A DNA stretch of 64,000 nucleotides from Hymenobacter setariae (GCF_007713685.1 NZ_VMRJ01000009.1:1-64000); one strand, 5' to 3'; positions 1 through 8,349 are shown, counted from the first letter of the stretch. Notes: generated by a model from the sequence alone, not told the origin. Translations and numbers: made by a program.

Positions 1-170
1 ACTCCGAAGGCATGACCGGCGAGGTAGCCGAGCGGCTGGGACTGGATATTGCTACCCCCACGGCCTACGAAGACCTGTTTAAGCTGGTGCAGGCTACGCG
101 CCGGATTGCCCAGGAAGGCCTGCGCCGCACCCGCGAGGAGCAAGGCGGCCAGTATTCGTTACTTCTTTAA
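1..170 (+). CDS. Partial hypothetical protein, C-terminal end
   Basis: An open frame enters from the left edge (codons in phase from base 3) and stops at TAA 168-170. The visible end is about 55 residues, charged and probably helical (AERLGLDI..., then an RRIAQEGLRRTREEQGG stretch). It has no recognisable domain. An internal ATG at 12 could start a very short protein, but a gene running in from outside the window is more likely. It is the first of a run of small plus-strand genes leading to the topoisomerase. Confidence 0.5.
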   Translation, partial: SEGMTGEVAERLGLDIATPTAYEDLFKLVQATRRIAQEGLRRTREEQGGQYSLLL

Positions 171-187
171 AAACCACCACGTACCCG

Positions 188-526
188 ATGGGAAAGCCCC
201 ATGATTTAGCCGTTGGCGAGGCCGTGTTTTATGCGCGGGAACAGGCCATAGGCATCATTTACGAGACGTATTCCTTCGTTGACGGGCCAGGTGCCCGCCC
301 CGGCGTGAGCCTGCTGCTGAGCGACGGGCGCAACCTCGGCGGCTTCAATGCGCAGGAGGCCGACCGGTTTTTGCTGCCGCTCGGACCTACCGACCTCGAC
401 TACCGGTTTACCGACGTGGGCCAGCTGGCCGCCGACTACGGGCGCGGGCTGTTTGGGGAAGCCTTTCGCTGCGCCCAGGTGCTGCACCTTTCAAAAACGC
501 TGGCCGGCACCCCGGCCCGAGGCTAG
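188..526 (+). CDS. Hypothetical protein, 112 aa
   Basis: Starts at ATG 188, 17 bases after the preceding stop. It is a soluble protein with no signal peptide or membrane segment. It opens with a possible beta-rich half (AVFYAREQAIGIIYETYSF, VSLLLSDGRNLGGF), like a small barrel, followed by a helical half ending in LHLSKTLAG. I do not recognise the family. It lies in a co-directional cluster of small genes upstream of topA, typical of element-borne accessory genes. Function unknown. Confidence 0.6.
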   Translation: MGKPHDLAVGEAVFYAREQAIGIIYETYSFVDGPGARPGVSLLLSDGRNLGGFNAQEADRFLLPLGPTDLDYRFTDVGQLAADYGRGLFGEAFRCAQVLHLSKTLAGTPARG

Positions 527-530
527 TAGT

Positions 531-549
531 TTTTTCCCTTTTGTTCCCT
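531..549 (+). repeat. CCCTTTTGTTC element, copy 1
   Basis: First of five copies of an 11-mer (minus strand GAACAAAAGGG, followed by purines), all in the same orientation in the window. This copy sits between two small genes, about 10 bases before ATG 555. See the finding on this motif. Confidence 0.5.
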
Positions 550-554
550 TCGAT

Positions 555-908
555 ATGATACCGACCCGGCAGAATGCCCTAAATACCCCCGTTTTCGCTT
601 CCCAGCTGGCTTATCTGGCCGTAGAGCGGCCACCGGCCGATGAAGCCGAAGCGCAGCGCCTGAGGCAGCTAAAGCAGCTTATTCAGGCGGCCCCCGATAT
701 GGCCGACCTGCGGGACTTCGCCACCCCGGCCCGCGAGCTGATGGGGGAGGGGTACACCATTCACTGCGGCAGCAGCCACGTCTGGCTGAAGCGTGACGAC
801 CAAACCAAACGGCTGGCCATCATTGCCGACCGCTACACCACCCGTTACCGCGATTGGGACGCCCCAGCCCCGGTTTTGGAGAATGCCGAGCCCGAGTATC
901 ACTTATAA
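555..908 (+). CDS. Hypothetical protein, 117 aa
   Basis: The frame stays open upstream to 348, but there it overlaps the preceding gene in another frame. ATG 555 is therefore preferred: it lies 28 bases after the previous stop and gives a compact protein beginning MIPTRQNALNTPVF. The middle is a charged helix (DEAEAQRLRQLKQLIQAA) and the end is probably beta-rich (HVWLKRDDQTKRLAIIADRY). No family recognised and no membrane segment. Probably co-transcribed with its neighbours. Confidence 0.55.
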   Translation: MIPTRQNALNTPVFASQLAYLAVERPPADEAEAQRLRQLKQLIQAAPDMADLRDFATPARELMGEGYTIHCGSSHVWLKRDDQTKRLAIIADRYTTRYRDWDAPAPVLENAEPEYHL

Positions 909-955
909 AAAGTGGTTTTTGGGCGGTAACATTGCCCCTGTCAAATCCTTGCCCC

Positions 956-1453
956 ATGTACAACTTCCAGAGCCTCCCTAAAAAAGACTGGGTGACTGAC
1001 TATGGCTTTCGCAAAGCCCTCGAATCCGACCCCGGCACCATGACTTTTGGCGGGCAGCCTGTAGCGCGGGGACGCCGGGACATCGTGGACTACTGGCAGC
1101 GGGAGAAAAGCCATTATCCCCTGTGGGAACTGCTGTTGTACATGGGCAGTCACACCGCGCCGCAGACGCTGGCTTACTTCGACCTGCCGGCCGACTGCGT
1201 GGAGTTCGTACGCTGGGTCTACAATGACGTTTCCCATGAGCAGCGTGAGCAGGTAGAAGAAATGGCTCAGGGCTTTTTCGGCAGTGGCTTCGACCAGATG
1301 AATTTCTTTCCCTACGCCGAACTGTACCCCGTCTGGCAGCGGGCTGACGAGCGCGAGGCCCGCGACGGCAACGTGCTGGTTTACCTCGACCGCATCACCG
1401 AGCCCGACGGGCAGGAAATTGTCCGGTATCGGGCACCCACATTTTTCGAGTAG
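956..1453 (+). CDS. Hypothetical protein, 165 aa
   Basis: ATG 956 is chosen over an upstream in-frame start at 854 that would overlap the previous gene. The protein is soluble, aromatic-rich and acidic (DWVTDYGFRKALE, REKSHYPLWELLLYMGS, YNDVSHEQREQVEEMAQGFF). No catalytic motif or known domain is visible. It belongs to the plus-strand series of small genes before topA and is followed within about 90 bases by a small HTH-like gene. Function unknown. Confidence 0.6.
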   Translation: MYNFQSLPKKDWVTDYGFRKALESDPGTMTFGGQPVARGRRDIVDYWQREKSHYPLWELLLYMGSHTAPQTLAYFDLPADCVEFVRWVYNDVSHEQREQVEEMAQGFFGSGFDQMNFFPYAELYPVWQRADEREARDGNVLVYLDRITEPDGQEIVRYRAPTFFE

Positions 1454-1537
1454 TTGGAACCGCGCAGCCAGCGGGCCGTAATGTTGCTAAAAATACAAAG
1501 ATTTTTACGCCGCACCGGCCCCCAAACTTTCTGCGAA

Positions 1538-1810
1538 ATGTCCACTAAAAAGCTTCCTTTTGATACGCTGGCCGAGCTAATTCACTCGCTGGGTGAGCGC
1601 GGTAAAACGGCCAAAGCCCTCGATATTAACCCGCGTACCCTCGTTACCCGGATGCAGGACCCTTCCACATTCACCGTGGGCGAGCTGCTGAAAGTAGCCG
1701 GCTTAGCCGGCGTGGACCTTACGGTGGTCACCGGTCTGGCGGAAAACCAAATCAATAATCCGATTGAGCCACCTGCGCCCGTGCTGGGCCGGCCGGTCCG
1801 CCAGCACTAG
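1538..1810 (+). CDS. Small HTH-like protein, 90 aa
   Basis: ATG 1538 (MSTKKLPFDTLAELIHSLGER) gives the compact form; starts at ATG 1481 or TTG 1454 are possible. The region TLAELIHSLGERGKTAKALDINPRTLVTRMQDP followed by FTVGELLKVAGLAGVD looks like a Cro/XRE-type helix-turn-helix with a recognition helix near NPRTLVTRM. A small DNA-binding regulator is likely by this pattern only. The proline-rich tail is probably disordered. The next gene begins 6 bases downstream, so the two are likely co-translated. Confidence 0.5.
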   Translation: MSTKKLPFDTLAELIHSLGERGKTAKALDINPRTLVTRMQDPSTFTVGELLKVAGLAGVDLTVVTGLAENQINNPIEPPAPVLGRPVRQH

Positions 1811-1816
1811 CACCCG

Positions 1817-2077
1817 ATGGATAGCCTCCCCGAGTATGCAGCCCCAACCGGCATCCGGTCCATGCTCTACCAGATGGCCGAGCTATTGCTGTACTACCCG
1901 GACGAAGCCCAGCGCGTGGCCGCCGCCGAGGCGCTCCCCACGCCGAACACTTTTCTGGCGGAAGCTCCCGACCTGGAAACCGTGGCCGAATGGCTGCAAT
2001 TCACGGGCGAGGACGTGAGTGCCGATGAATTGCGTGAGCGCTTCAAGCGTCAGGGATGGCTGGTGCGCCGACCTTAA
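1817..2077 (+). CDS. Hypothetical protein, 86 aa
   Basis: Starts at ATG 1817, 6 bases after the HTH-like gene. It is an acidic, mostly helical small protein (MLYQMAELLLYYPDEAQRVAAAEAL, DLETVAEWLQFTGEDVSADELRERFKRQGW). No known domain. The tight spacing suggests that it works with, or is at least co-expressed with, the HTH-like protein; a two-gene regulator or toxin-antitoxin unit cannot be excluded but has no direct support. Confidence 0.55.
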   Translation: MDSLPEYAAPTGIRSMLYQMAELLLYYPDEAQRVAAAEALPTPNTFLAEAPDLETVAEWLQFTGEDVSADELRERFKRQGWLVRRP

Positions 2078-2234
2078 GAAAGCTACTATCCGGCGAAGCG
2101 ACGTGCTACTGCGTAAGGCTGAAGAAAGGGAGGCGGCCAGCTGACCCGTTGGGCACATTTGCTGGCTGCTACTGACCACTGGCTTGGGTATTCCCGGCTA
2201 CGCCGGCTACCTGTTTTCCCACCCAAGCCCACCC

Positions 2235-2507
2235 GTGAAATTTCCCGCACGCCGCCGCCAGCCTCTGGCGCTGCCGGCGTTACCACCCATTCCCCTCGAT
2301 GCAATGGGCCTGGCGCTTCAGGCGGCCGGCCGGCGCGGTGACGAGCTGCTAGGCCCGGCCCTGCGCCAGCTGGACGAGCGCAGCAAGCTCAGCCAGCGAT
2401 TCGCCCTGGTCTTAGCAGTGCTGGCCGTAGCCACCGTTTGCGTTTTGCACTGGCTACACCCCGAGTGGACATTCCGCGCTTTGGCCGCGTCACTATTTAA
2501 TCACTAG
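2235..2507 (+). CDS. Small single-pass membrane protein
   Basis: Read from GTG 2235 (alternative TTG 2184), giving about 90 residues. A basic, proline-rich start precedes a charged segment (GRRGDELLGPALRQLDERSKL). One clear C-terminal membrane helix follows, FALVLAVLAVATVCVLHWL, and then a short tail. The topology suggests a tail-anchored inner-membrane protein. No family recognised. It lies 83 bases upstream of topA on the same strand. Start and reality are moderately uncertain. Confidence 0.4.
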   Translation: MKFPARRRQPLALPALPPIPLDAMGLALQAAGRRGDELLGPALRQLDERSKLSQRFALVLAVLAVATVCVLHWLHPEWTFRALAASLFNH

Positions 2508-2590
2508 CCGGGGTAGCTACCAACTGGCCCCTTATCGGGCGAGGCTGCCAGGCAGTGTGAGTTATCCCAAGCGTACCAAGCCCCCTGATT

Positions 2591-4915
2591 GTGAAGCTAA
2601 TCATCGTTGAGAGTCCGAATAAGATTAAGAAAATCAAGGGCTATGCCGGGCCGGATTACGAAGTAGCCGCTTCGGTGGGCCATATCCGCGACCTGGTGGT
2701 GAATAAGGAAACCGGCAGTATCGGCGTGGACCGGGAGCACGGCCACGCGCTGATTTACGGCATCAGCGCCGACAAAAAAGACGTAGTAGCCAACCTGCGC
2801 AGCAAGGCCAAGGCCGCTGGGCCGGGCAACGTGTACTTGGCCACCGACCCCGACCGCGAGGGGGAGGCTATCTCGTGGCACCTGTGCCAGGTGCTGGGCC
2901 TCGACCCGCGCACGACCAAACGGGTAACCTTTCAGGAAATTACTGAGAAAGCCATTAAGGCCGCGCTGGCCGCCCCGCGCCTGATTGATATGCCGCTAGT
3001 CAGCGCCCAGGAGGGCCGCCGCGCCGTTGACAGACTGGTGGGTTTCACCGTGAGCCCGGTCTTGAGCCGCAAAATCGCGCAGGGCCTGAGCGCCGGCCGG
3101 GTGCAGTCGGTGGCCGTGCGCCTGATTGTGGAGCGCGAGCGCGAGATTCAGCAGTTTAGCGACCGTTTCACCGTGCCGGTGGTGGCCACCGTGCAAACCA
3201 GCCACGGCGAGTCTCTGAGCGCCCGCCGCACCGCCGAGCCCTTTGCCACGCTGGCCGAGGGCCAGGCTTACTTGCAGCAGGTAGGCGGCAGCCGCTTTGG
3301 CGTAGCCAGCGTCGAGAAGAAGCCGGTGGAACGCCAGCCACAGCCCGCTTTCAGCACTTCTACGCTGCAACAGGAAGGCGTGAAAAAGCTGAAATTCAAG
3401 GTACAAAAGACCTCGGACCTGGCGCAGAAGCTGTTCGAGGAAGGCCACATTACCTATATCCGCACCGACAGCGTGAATCTGGGCGAAGAAGCCACCCAGC
3501 AGGCGCATGCGCAGATTACCGCGCAGTTTGGGGCCGGCCAGTTCCAGGCTCGCCAGACCAAAAATAAGGACGGAGCCCAGGAGGCCCACGAAGCCATCCG
3601 ACCAACTCACTGGGAGAATGCCACGGCCGGCGATACGCCCGACGAGCAGGCACTCTACCGGCTGATTTATACCCGCGCCCTGGCTTCGCAGATGGTGGCC
3701 GCGCAGTACGACCAGACCACGATAACCCTAGTGCCCGGTGCCGATGCTGGCGATACCTACACCAGCTCCACCCGCGTGCAGACGAGCCTTGGCTATCTGG
3801 CCGTGTACCAGGATGCCGAGGAGGAGGCCAGCGAGAGTGACGAAGCCGAAACCACGCTGCAACACCCGGTGCAGGTGGGCGAGGCGCTGAAGCTCCTCAA
3901 GCTGGAGACCCGCCAGAGCTACGCCCGGCCCGCCAAGCGCTACAACGAGGCCACCATTGTCGCCGATTTGGAAAAGCGGGGCATTGGCCGGCCCAGTACC
4001 TACGCGTCGATTCTAAAGACCATTTTTGCCCGCCAGTACATCGACACCGGCAGCGTGGCCGGCAAGAAGCTGACCAGCCAGGTGCTGACGTGGCAGGACG
4101 GTCAGGTAACGACCAGTTCCAAATCGGAGACGCTGGGCGCGGACAAGGACAAGCTGCTGCCCACGGCCACCGGCACCCAGGTCACGGAATTTCTGGAGCA
4201 GAACTTTCCCAAAATCATGGACTATAAATTCACGGCGGGCTGCGAAGCCATCTTTGATAAAATAGCCGCCGGGACGCAAACCTATCAGCAGTTCGTGCCG
4301 ATGTTCGACAAGAACCTACTCGACTGGGTAGCCAAGGCCAACGACCTGACTCCTGACCGGGCAGAGCTGCAAAAGCGCTTCGTAGGGCAGTTTGAGGGAG
4401 CTGAGATGCTAATTGGCACTGGCAAAAACGGCCCGTACATCGCGCACGCCGAGAAATACTATACCATTCCCGAAGGCATAAGCCCCGCCACCCTGAGTGA
4501 GGCGCAGGCCCAGGCCATCATCACCCAGCGCCGGCAGACCGCGCCTCGCGAGGTGGGCCAGCACCAGGGCAAGCCGGTGGTAGTTGGCCAAGGACCGAAG
4601 GGGGTTTACCTCAAATGGAACGAGCAGTATTTCAATGTGCCGGCTAACACAGCCGCCGCTGAGATTACGTCGGCGCAGGCGGTCGGCATCATTACCCAGG
4701 CCCAGGCTGAGGTAGCTAAAAACGTGCTGGCCACCGTAGGTAAGTACACTGTTGGCCGCAACGAGTGGGGCCTTTACGTGTCCGACGGGGATGTAAAAGC
4801 TAAGTTTAGGCCAGGTGTGACCGAGGACGAGGCGAAGGCCACGACCGTCGAGCAGGCCGCCGAAATGATTAAGAGTTATAAAGCATGGAAAAAGAAGAAC
4901 GCCGGCAAGAAGTAG
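2591..4915 (+). CDS. topA: Type IA DNA topoisomerase (TopA/TopB family)
   Basis: A 774-residue type IA topoisomerase, which relaxes negatively supercoiled DNA by nicking one strand and passing the other. Seen directly: Toprim start IIVESPNK, acidic metal motif TDPDREGE at about 85-92, GRVQSVAVRLIVERE, the active-site motif YIRTDS with catalytic Tyr near 289, and GRPSTYASI. The C-terminus lacks Cys zinc fingers; instead it has repeated modules (NGPYIAHAEKYY, KGVYLKWNEQYF, WGLYVSDGDVKAKF) of the kind ending many bacterial TopA proteins. Start is GTG 2591. An element-borne copy fits a role in replication or conjugative processing rather than housekeeping. The last 31 bases overlap the next gene. 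Confidence 0.93.
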   Translation: MKLIIVESPNKIKKIKGYAGPDYEVAASVGHIRDLVVNKETGSIGVDREHGHALIYGISADKKDVVANLRSKAKAAGPGNVYLATDPDREGEAISWHLCQVLGLDPRTTKRVTFQEITEKAIKAALAAPRLIDMPLVSAQEGRRAVDRLVGFTVSPVLSRKIAQGLSAGRVQSVAVRLIVEREREIQQFSDRFTVPVVATVQTSHGESLSARRTAEPFATLAEGQAYLQQVGGSRFGVASVEKKPVERQPQPAFSTSTLQQEGVKKLKFKVQKTSDLAQKLFEEGHITYIRTDSVNLGEEATQQAHAQITAQFGAGQFQARQTKNKDGAQEAHEAIRPTHWENATAGDTPDEQALYRLIYTRALASQMVAAQYDQTTITLVPGADAGDTYTSSTRVQTSLGYLAVYQDAEEEASESDEAETTLQHPVQVGEALKLLKLETRQSYARPAKRYNEATIVADLEKRGIGRPSTYASILKTIFARQYIDTGSVAGKKLTSQVLTWQDGQVTTSSKSETLGADKDKLLPTATGTQVTEFLEQNFPKIMDYKFTAGCEAIFDKIAAGTQTYQQFVPMFDKNLLDWVAKANDLTPDRAELQKRFVGQFEGAEMLIGTGKNGPYIAHAEKYYTIPEGISPATLSEAQAQAIITQRRQTAPREVGQHQGKPVVVGQGPKGVYLKWNEQYFNVPANTAAAEITSAQAVGIITQAQAEVAKNVLATVGKYTVGRNEWGLYVSDGDVKAKFRPGVTEDEAKATTVEQAAEMIKSYKAWKKKNAGKK

Positions 4916-5247
4916 CTCCCCTGGGCTTTCCCGATTTTAGTCTGACCGTTCCTTACGCCGACGCGCTGTACTACGTGCAGCGTCGCTTGGGAATGTTTGG
5001 CCGGGGTGATTTGAAGCCCTTTTGCGAGGCGCAGCAACTCACCTATACCAATGTGGTCGGCCTGAAAAACGGCACCTTGAAGCGGCAGGAGCCCCGCTTG
5101 GTGCAGCGACTCCTTCGCAGCTTTGATGTGCCGGCCGAGGTACTGCGCTTCCCCCCAGATAGCCCAGGCGGTAGCTTTCTACTGCCGGATGCGGGCATAC
5201 TGACCACTTTTCAAAGCCAGATTGCCTACTTCAAGACCTGCGAATGA
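4885..5247 (+). CDS. Hypothetical protein with HTH-like centre, 120 aa
   Basis: Begins at ATG 4885 inside the 3' end of topA in another frame (31-base overlap), suggesting translational coupling. The segment DLKPFCEAQQLTYTNVVGLKNGTLKRQEPRLVQRLLRSFDV resembles a Cro/XRE-like helix-turn-helix (FCEAQQLTYTNVVGLKNG), so a small DNA-binding role is possible. There is no membrane segment. I do not recognise the family. It is the last gene of the first plus-strand cluster. Confidence 0.55.
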   Translation: MEKEERRQEVAPLGFPDFSLTVPYADALYYVQRRLGMFGRGDLKPFCEAQQLTYTNVVGLKNGTLKRQEPRLVQRLLRSFDVPAEVLRFPPDSPGGSFLLPDAGILTTFQSQIAYFKTCE

Positions 5248-5263
5248 GGCCACGGTAGTTGTC

Positions 5264-5285
5264 ATTTTTCTCCCTTTTGTTCTAT
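5264..5285 (+). repeat. CCCTTTTGTTC element, copy 2
   Basis: Second copy of the repeated 11-mer, here in the extended form TTCTCCCTTTTGTTC. It lies in the 226-base gap between the 120-residue gene and the VbhA-like antitoxin gene. That gap holds no other recognisable gene. Confidence 0.5.
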
Positions 5286-5473
5286 TACACTTTACCCTAG
5301 AAGAGTTGCTGCCGGACCGCGAGATTACCGAACCCTCCAGGCCAATCGGGGGTTAAAGAAGTGGTACCTTAACCTACTCAGTTGCGGGAATTTCATCTGT
5401 TAGCTTCGCGTAAAGTCAGCGCCCGGTTCCTCCGACCCACTAACGTGGCTCCATTTCCAAGACACTTTTCCTC

Positions 5474-5791
5474 ATGAGCTATACTCCCCAGTTTTCCGAA
5501 GATGAGCGCACTCCCCAGCAACGGCGCGAAGCCGTGAAGTGGGCCGTGGGCGTGAGCATGAGTCAGGGAGGCAGTGCCTCGCCCGAGTTGGCCGCGCTCT
5601 ATCAGCGCTACATCGCTGGCGAAATCGACTTAGCTTTTATCCGGGCCGAGCTTACCCGCCTCTATCCGCAGCAGCCCACCGCTGACCCCCGCTATCAGGC
5701 TGGCCAGCCCGACCGCTACTATCCGGTGCCCGTGGAAGCCGTTCCGCAGCAGTACGAGCAGATTGATATGGAGCAGCCCTGGATTGGCTAG
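5474..5791 (+). CDS. VbhA-like antitoxin of a Fic toxin, 105 aa
   Basis: Residues 15-60 match the antitoxin VbhA pattern: RREAVKW, a motif region, then SPELAALYQRYIAGEIDL (compare the VbhA ending ...GEL). In characterised VbhA proteins a helix carrying [S/T]xxxE[G/N] places its Glu in the ATP site of the partner Fic protein. Aligned here, that motif reads V27-S-M-S-Q31-G32, so both Ser and the inhibitory Glu are replaced. The C-terminal 40 residues are Pro/Gln/Tyr-rich and probably disordered. The Fic gene follows 63 bases downstream, after a strong terminator-like hairpin. Family assignment rests on pattern and neighbour. Confidence 0.75.
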   Translation: MSYTPQFSEDERTPQQRREAVKWAVGVSMSQGGSASPELAALYQRYIAGEIDLAFIRAELTRLYPQQPTADPRYQAGQPDRYYPVPVEAVPQQYEQIDMEQPWIG

Positions 5792-5822
5792 CTGCCCCAT
5801 TCCAGTTTATGATGAATTATCC

Positions 5823-5847
5823 AGCCCGGCCCCGGCCGGGCTTTTTT
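5823..5847 (+). terminator. Terminator-like hairpin between antitoxin and Fic genes
   Basis: The arms AGCCCGGC (5823-5830) and GCCGGGCT (5835-5842) are perfectly complementary and are followed directly by a T run. The Fic ATG is at 5855, only 8 bases after the T run. The hairpin would lower read-through into the toxin gene, or mask its ribosome-binding region. Confidence 0.8.
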
Positions 5848-5854
5848 CTTGCCT

Positions 5855-7006
5855 ATGAATAGCCCTGAGCAGCCACCGTTAGACTTTACTAACCCCGCCG
5901 ATGGGCTGCTGTACAACTTCGTAGGGGCCACCAGCCAATCCCACCTCGACCGCCGTGAGCACGACCTGTCGATTGCCCGGCTTACCGAGCTGCGTTTTCC
6001 CAAAAGCAACGCGCCGGCTCCCGCCGTGCCGGCCCCACCCATCCCGGCCGTGTTCAACGAGCAGTATGCGCGCCAGCTGCACAGCTACCTGTTTCAGGAC
6101 GTGTACCCCTGGGCCGGCGAAACCCGCGCCGACCGCAACTTTCAGGGCCAGAAGAAGGGTGACCGCGAGGGCTACTTTATGAGCTACGCCCACTACCGGC
6201 AAATCAGCCCCGACCTGGCGGCCGTGTCGGCCCAGCTGAGTCAGGAGAACAACCTGAAGGGCCTGGATAAGGACCAGTTTGTAAAGCGGGCCGCCTACTA
6301 CCTGGACCACTTCAACCACATTCACGCCTTCCGGGAGGGCAATGGCCGCACCGTGCAGGCACTGTTTTTTGAGTTGGGCAAGCAGGCCGGCTATAAGCTG
6401 GACCTCACCCCGGAGTTCCGCGAGTTCAATCCCGCCCGCGATACTGCTTTGATTGCTGAATCCAGTAATCCGCGCAACAACATCGGCCGGTTGGAAGGCC
6501 TGCTAGCCCGCCTCGTGAAGCCCCGCGCCGGCAAAGAGGCCGAGCTAGCCCGTGACCCGCGCCAGGCGCGGCCCCTGGTTGAGCCAACGCTCGCCGTGGC
6601 CCGCATCGAGGCGCTACGCGAGTTGAAGGCCAGCAGCCAGGCGGTAAGCATCCGGCTGAATGACTTGCGCCAGACCAAGGAGGGCGACCCCATGCACAAC
6701 GCGCTTTTTATGAACGTGCAGCGGCATATCACGCCCAAGCCGGAAGGACTGGAGCAAATGGCACCCGCGCTGCGTCGGCAGGTCGAGGATGCTGCGCAGG
6801 CCCCCGCCAAGGTGGGGAACGGCCAGGCGCAGCTGGACCGATTCAGCCGCGCCATTGACCAGGCTTCACTGCTCTATGCTGGCCAGGGCCAGCAGCTCAC
6901 CGTGCTACCGTCAGCACCGGCAGTGGAGCCCGAGGGAAGAAAAACGTCGGCCGCTGAAGAGCAACAAAAAGCCCCCGAGCCGAAGCGTCGAGGGCCAAAA
7001 ATGTAG
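5855..7006 (+). CDS. Fic-domain protein (VbhT/BepA-like AMPylase-type toxin)
   Basis: 383 residues from ATG 5855 (an upstream TTG at 5849 would begin within the terminator T run). Fic proteins transfer a nucleotide, usually AMP, to target hydroxyls. The Fic fold spans roughly residues 30-200 with flap LHSYLFQDVYPWAGETR and FIC loop HAFREGNGRTVQ at 157-168. The catalytic His157 is present, but the last position, normally Arg in HxFx[D/E]GNGRxxR, is Gln168. A charged C-terminal region (about 215-383) has no recognised domain and ends EPKRRGPKM, a tail shared with the relaxase, Toprim and DUF4099 proteins. It pairs with the VbhA-like gene upstream. Likely a toxin, perhaps exported by conjugation (inference). 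Confidence 0.85.
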   Translation: MNSPEQPPLDFTNPADGLLYNFVGATSQSHLDRREHDLSIARLTELRFPKSNAPAPAVPAPPIPAVFNEQYARQLHSYLFQDVYPWAGETRADRNFQGQKKGDREGYFMSYAHYRQISPDLAAVSAQLSQENNLKGLDKDQFVKRAAYYLDHFNHIHAFREGNGRTVQALFFELGKQAGYKLDLTPEFREFNPARDTALIAESSNPRNNIGRLEGLLARLVKPRAGKEAELARDPRQARPLVEPTLAVARIEALRELKASSQAVSIRLNDLRQTKEGDPMHNALFMNVQRHITPKPEGLEQMAPALRRQVEDAAQAPAKVGNGQAQLDRFSRAIDQASLLYAGQGQQLTVLPSAPAVEPEGRKTSAAEEQQKAPEPKRRGPKM

Positions 7007-7028
7007 GCTAGCGTGGTATAGCAGCTGG

Positions 7029-7044
7029 TTTTGCAATTGTAAAA
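7029..7044. promoter_or_regulatory. Palindromic operator-like site TTTTGCAATTGTAAAA
   Basis: Near-perfect 16-base palindrome, one of six copies in the window. This copy lies 23 bases after the Fic stop and about 145 bases upstream of the XRE-type gene at 7190. Confidence 0.55.
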
Positions 7045-7189
7045 AGCGAACACCAGCTTCGGTGGCTTTTGGGCAAGGGTAGGGCAACTGAATAGCGCTT
7101 ACCCACAAGCAGACTCATAGAAGGGTGAAATAATCGCACACTTTCGGTGGTGTGCGACGGGACTGCGTGCTTTGCTCAAAATCCCCATT

Positions 7190-7957
7190 ATGAGTCTTCA
7201 CACCACCATCAGGCAGTTGCGGAAGCAGCAGAATATTACGCAGGAGCACATGGCTGAGCAGTTGTGCATGGCTCGCTCCACCTACAGTAAGCTGGAATCG
7301 GGTATTACGGAAATGCCGGTAGCCACTCTCGTTCGTATCGCCGGCCTGTTACAGGTAGCGGTGCACGACCTCATGCAGGAAGACGGCCAGCCCTACGTAA
7401 AAAAGCTGGAAGACAAATTCTCCCTGATGCTGTACCAGACTGAGAACGTACTCTCCTTTGAGCGGCTGAGCGCGGTGCCCTACGATGAGTTGACCCTTCC
7501 CCAACTCATGCTTCTCACGGAGAAGGGGCTGGCCAGCCAGGAGGCCTACGAAAACACGCCACTTGGGGGACGCTTCTATGCGTTTGGTCCCCAGCAGGTG
7601 TTTGGCCACATGATGCAGAACTTTGGAATGAGTATCCTCTTCGAGGAAAAGTTGGTCCAGGACCCGTACTGGCAGGCGAAGTGGAAACTCTACAAAGCTG
7701 CGCAGCAAGGCAAAAAACCTGAGTTGGCCGACTCGCTGGACGAGTACGACTATTTCACCGTCTACCTATTTGATTTGACTATGCCCGACGGCTCCAGTCG
7801 GGGAGTGCAGATGGCAGAGCGGGATTTTCCCGAAGAGCTGGACGAGGAGGAGGTATTGCAGCGGATGATTGTGCATTTAGGGGCTGTCTCGGGCGATATT
7901 CTGGCCTATAATGTAGAAGGGTACGACCCGATTTCAGAGATTATTACTTCCATTTGA
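7190..7957 (+). CDS. XRE-family HTH regulator with long C-terminal domain
   Basis: 255 residues from ATG 7190; an in-frame TTG at 7172 is less likely. The N-terminal 65 residues form a classic Cro/C1-type HTH: TIRQLRKQQNITQEHMAEQLCMARSTYSKLESGITEMPVATLVRIAGLLQV. The remaining 190 residues are acidic and helical, with a possible sensory or dimerisation role, but I recognise no domain. The palindromic site at 7029 lies upstream. It probably regulates element genes; its target is not shown by the sequence. Confidence 0.7.
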   Translation: MSLHTTIRQLRKQQNITQEHMAEQLCMARSTYSKLESGITEMPVATLVRIAGLLQVAVHDLMQEDGQPYVKKLEDKFSLMLYQTENVLSFERLSAVPYDELTLPQLMLLTEKGLASQEAYENTPLGGRFYAFGPQQVFGHMMQNFGMSILFEEKLVQDPYWQAKWKLYKAAQQGKKPELADSLDEYDYFTVYLFDLTMPDGSSRGVQMAERDFPEELDEEEVLQRMIVHLGAVSGDILAYNVEGYDPISEIITSI

Positions 7958-8040
7958 CGCTACATAAGAAGCGGCCGAACTGACTTTGCTGCTGGCTACC
8001 CGTATCTGCTTGCCCAATAGCTGTAGCCCTGTAGCCTGCC

Positions 8041-8217
8041 TTAGTAGCTATCGTAGTGATTGCGGCGCTCAGAACGATTGAGTTTCGCGACGGAAGGCCC
8101 CAGCACCATAAACGCGCCGATAATCAGTAGCCAGATTGCGAGTGTAGGTCCCCAGGCAGGAGCCCATGAGGAATAGAGAAACCAGATAAGCGCACCAAAC
8201 AGGAGGAAGGTTTTCAT
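8041..8217 (-). CDS. Small membrane protein, 58 aa
   Basis: A short minus-strand frame from ATG 8217 to TAA 8041. It begins MKTFLLFGALIWFLYSSW, continues with a second hydrophobic stretch (LAIWLLIIGAFMVLG) and ends in a basic/polar tail (KLNRSERRNHYDSY). Two membrane helices with a charged C-terminus are typical of real small membrane proteins. An AT-rich leader precedes the start, as expected for a Bacteroidota promoter region. No family assigned. Confidence 0.55.
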   Translation of the reverse strand: MKTFLLFGALIWFLYSSWAPAWGPTLAIWLLIIGAFMVLGPSVAKLNRSERRNHYDSY

Positions 8218-8349
8218 GGTAATAATATAAATAATTATTATTCTGTCACTTGCCCCTTAGCAACGCGAAAGGTCTGGCCCTAGTTGTATAAAATTGTATT
8301 TTTTACAACATTATTTTGAACCGCCTGAATAATAGAGGGTATCAGCTTT

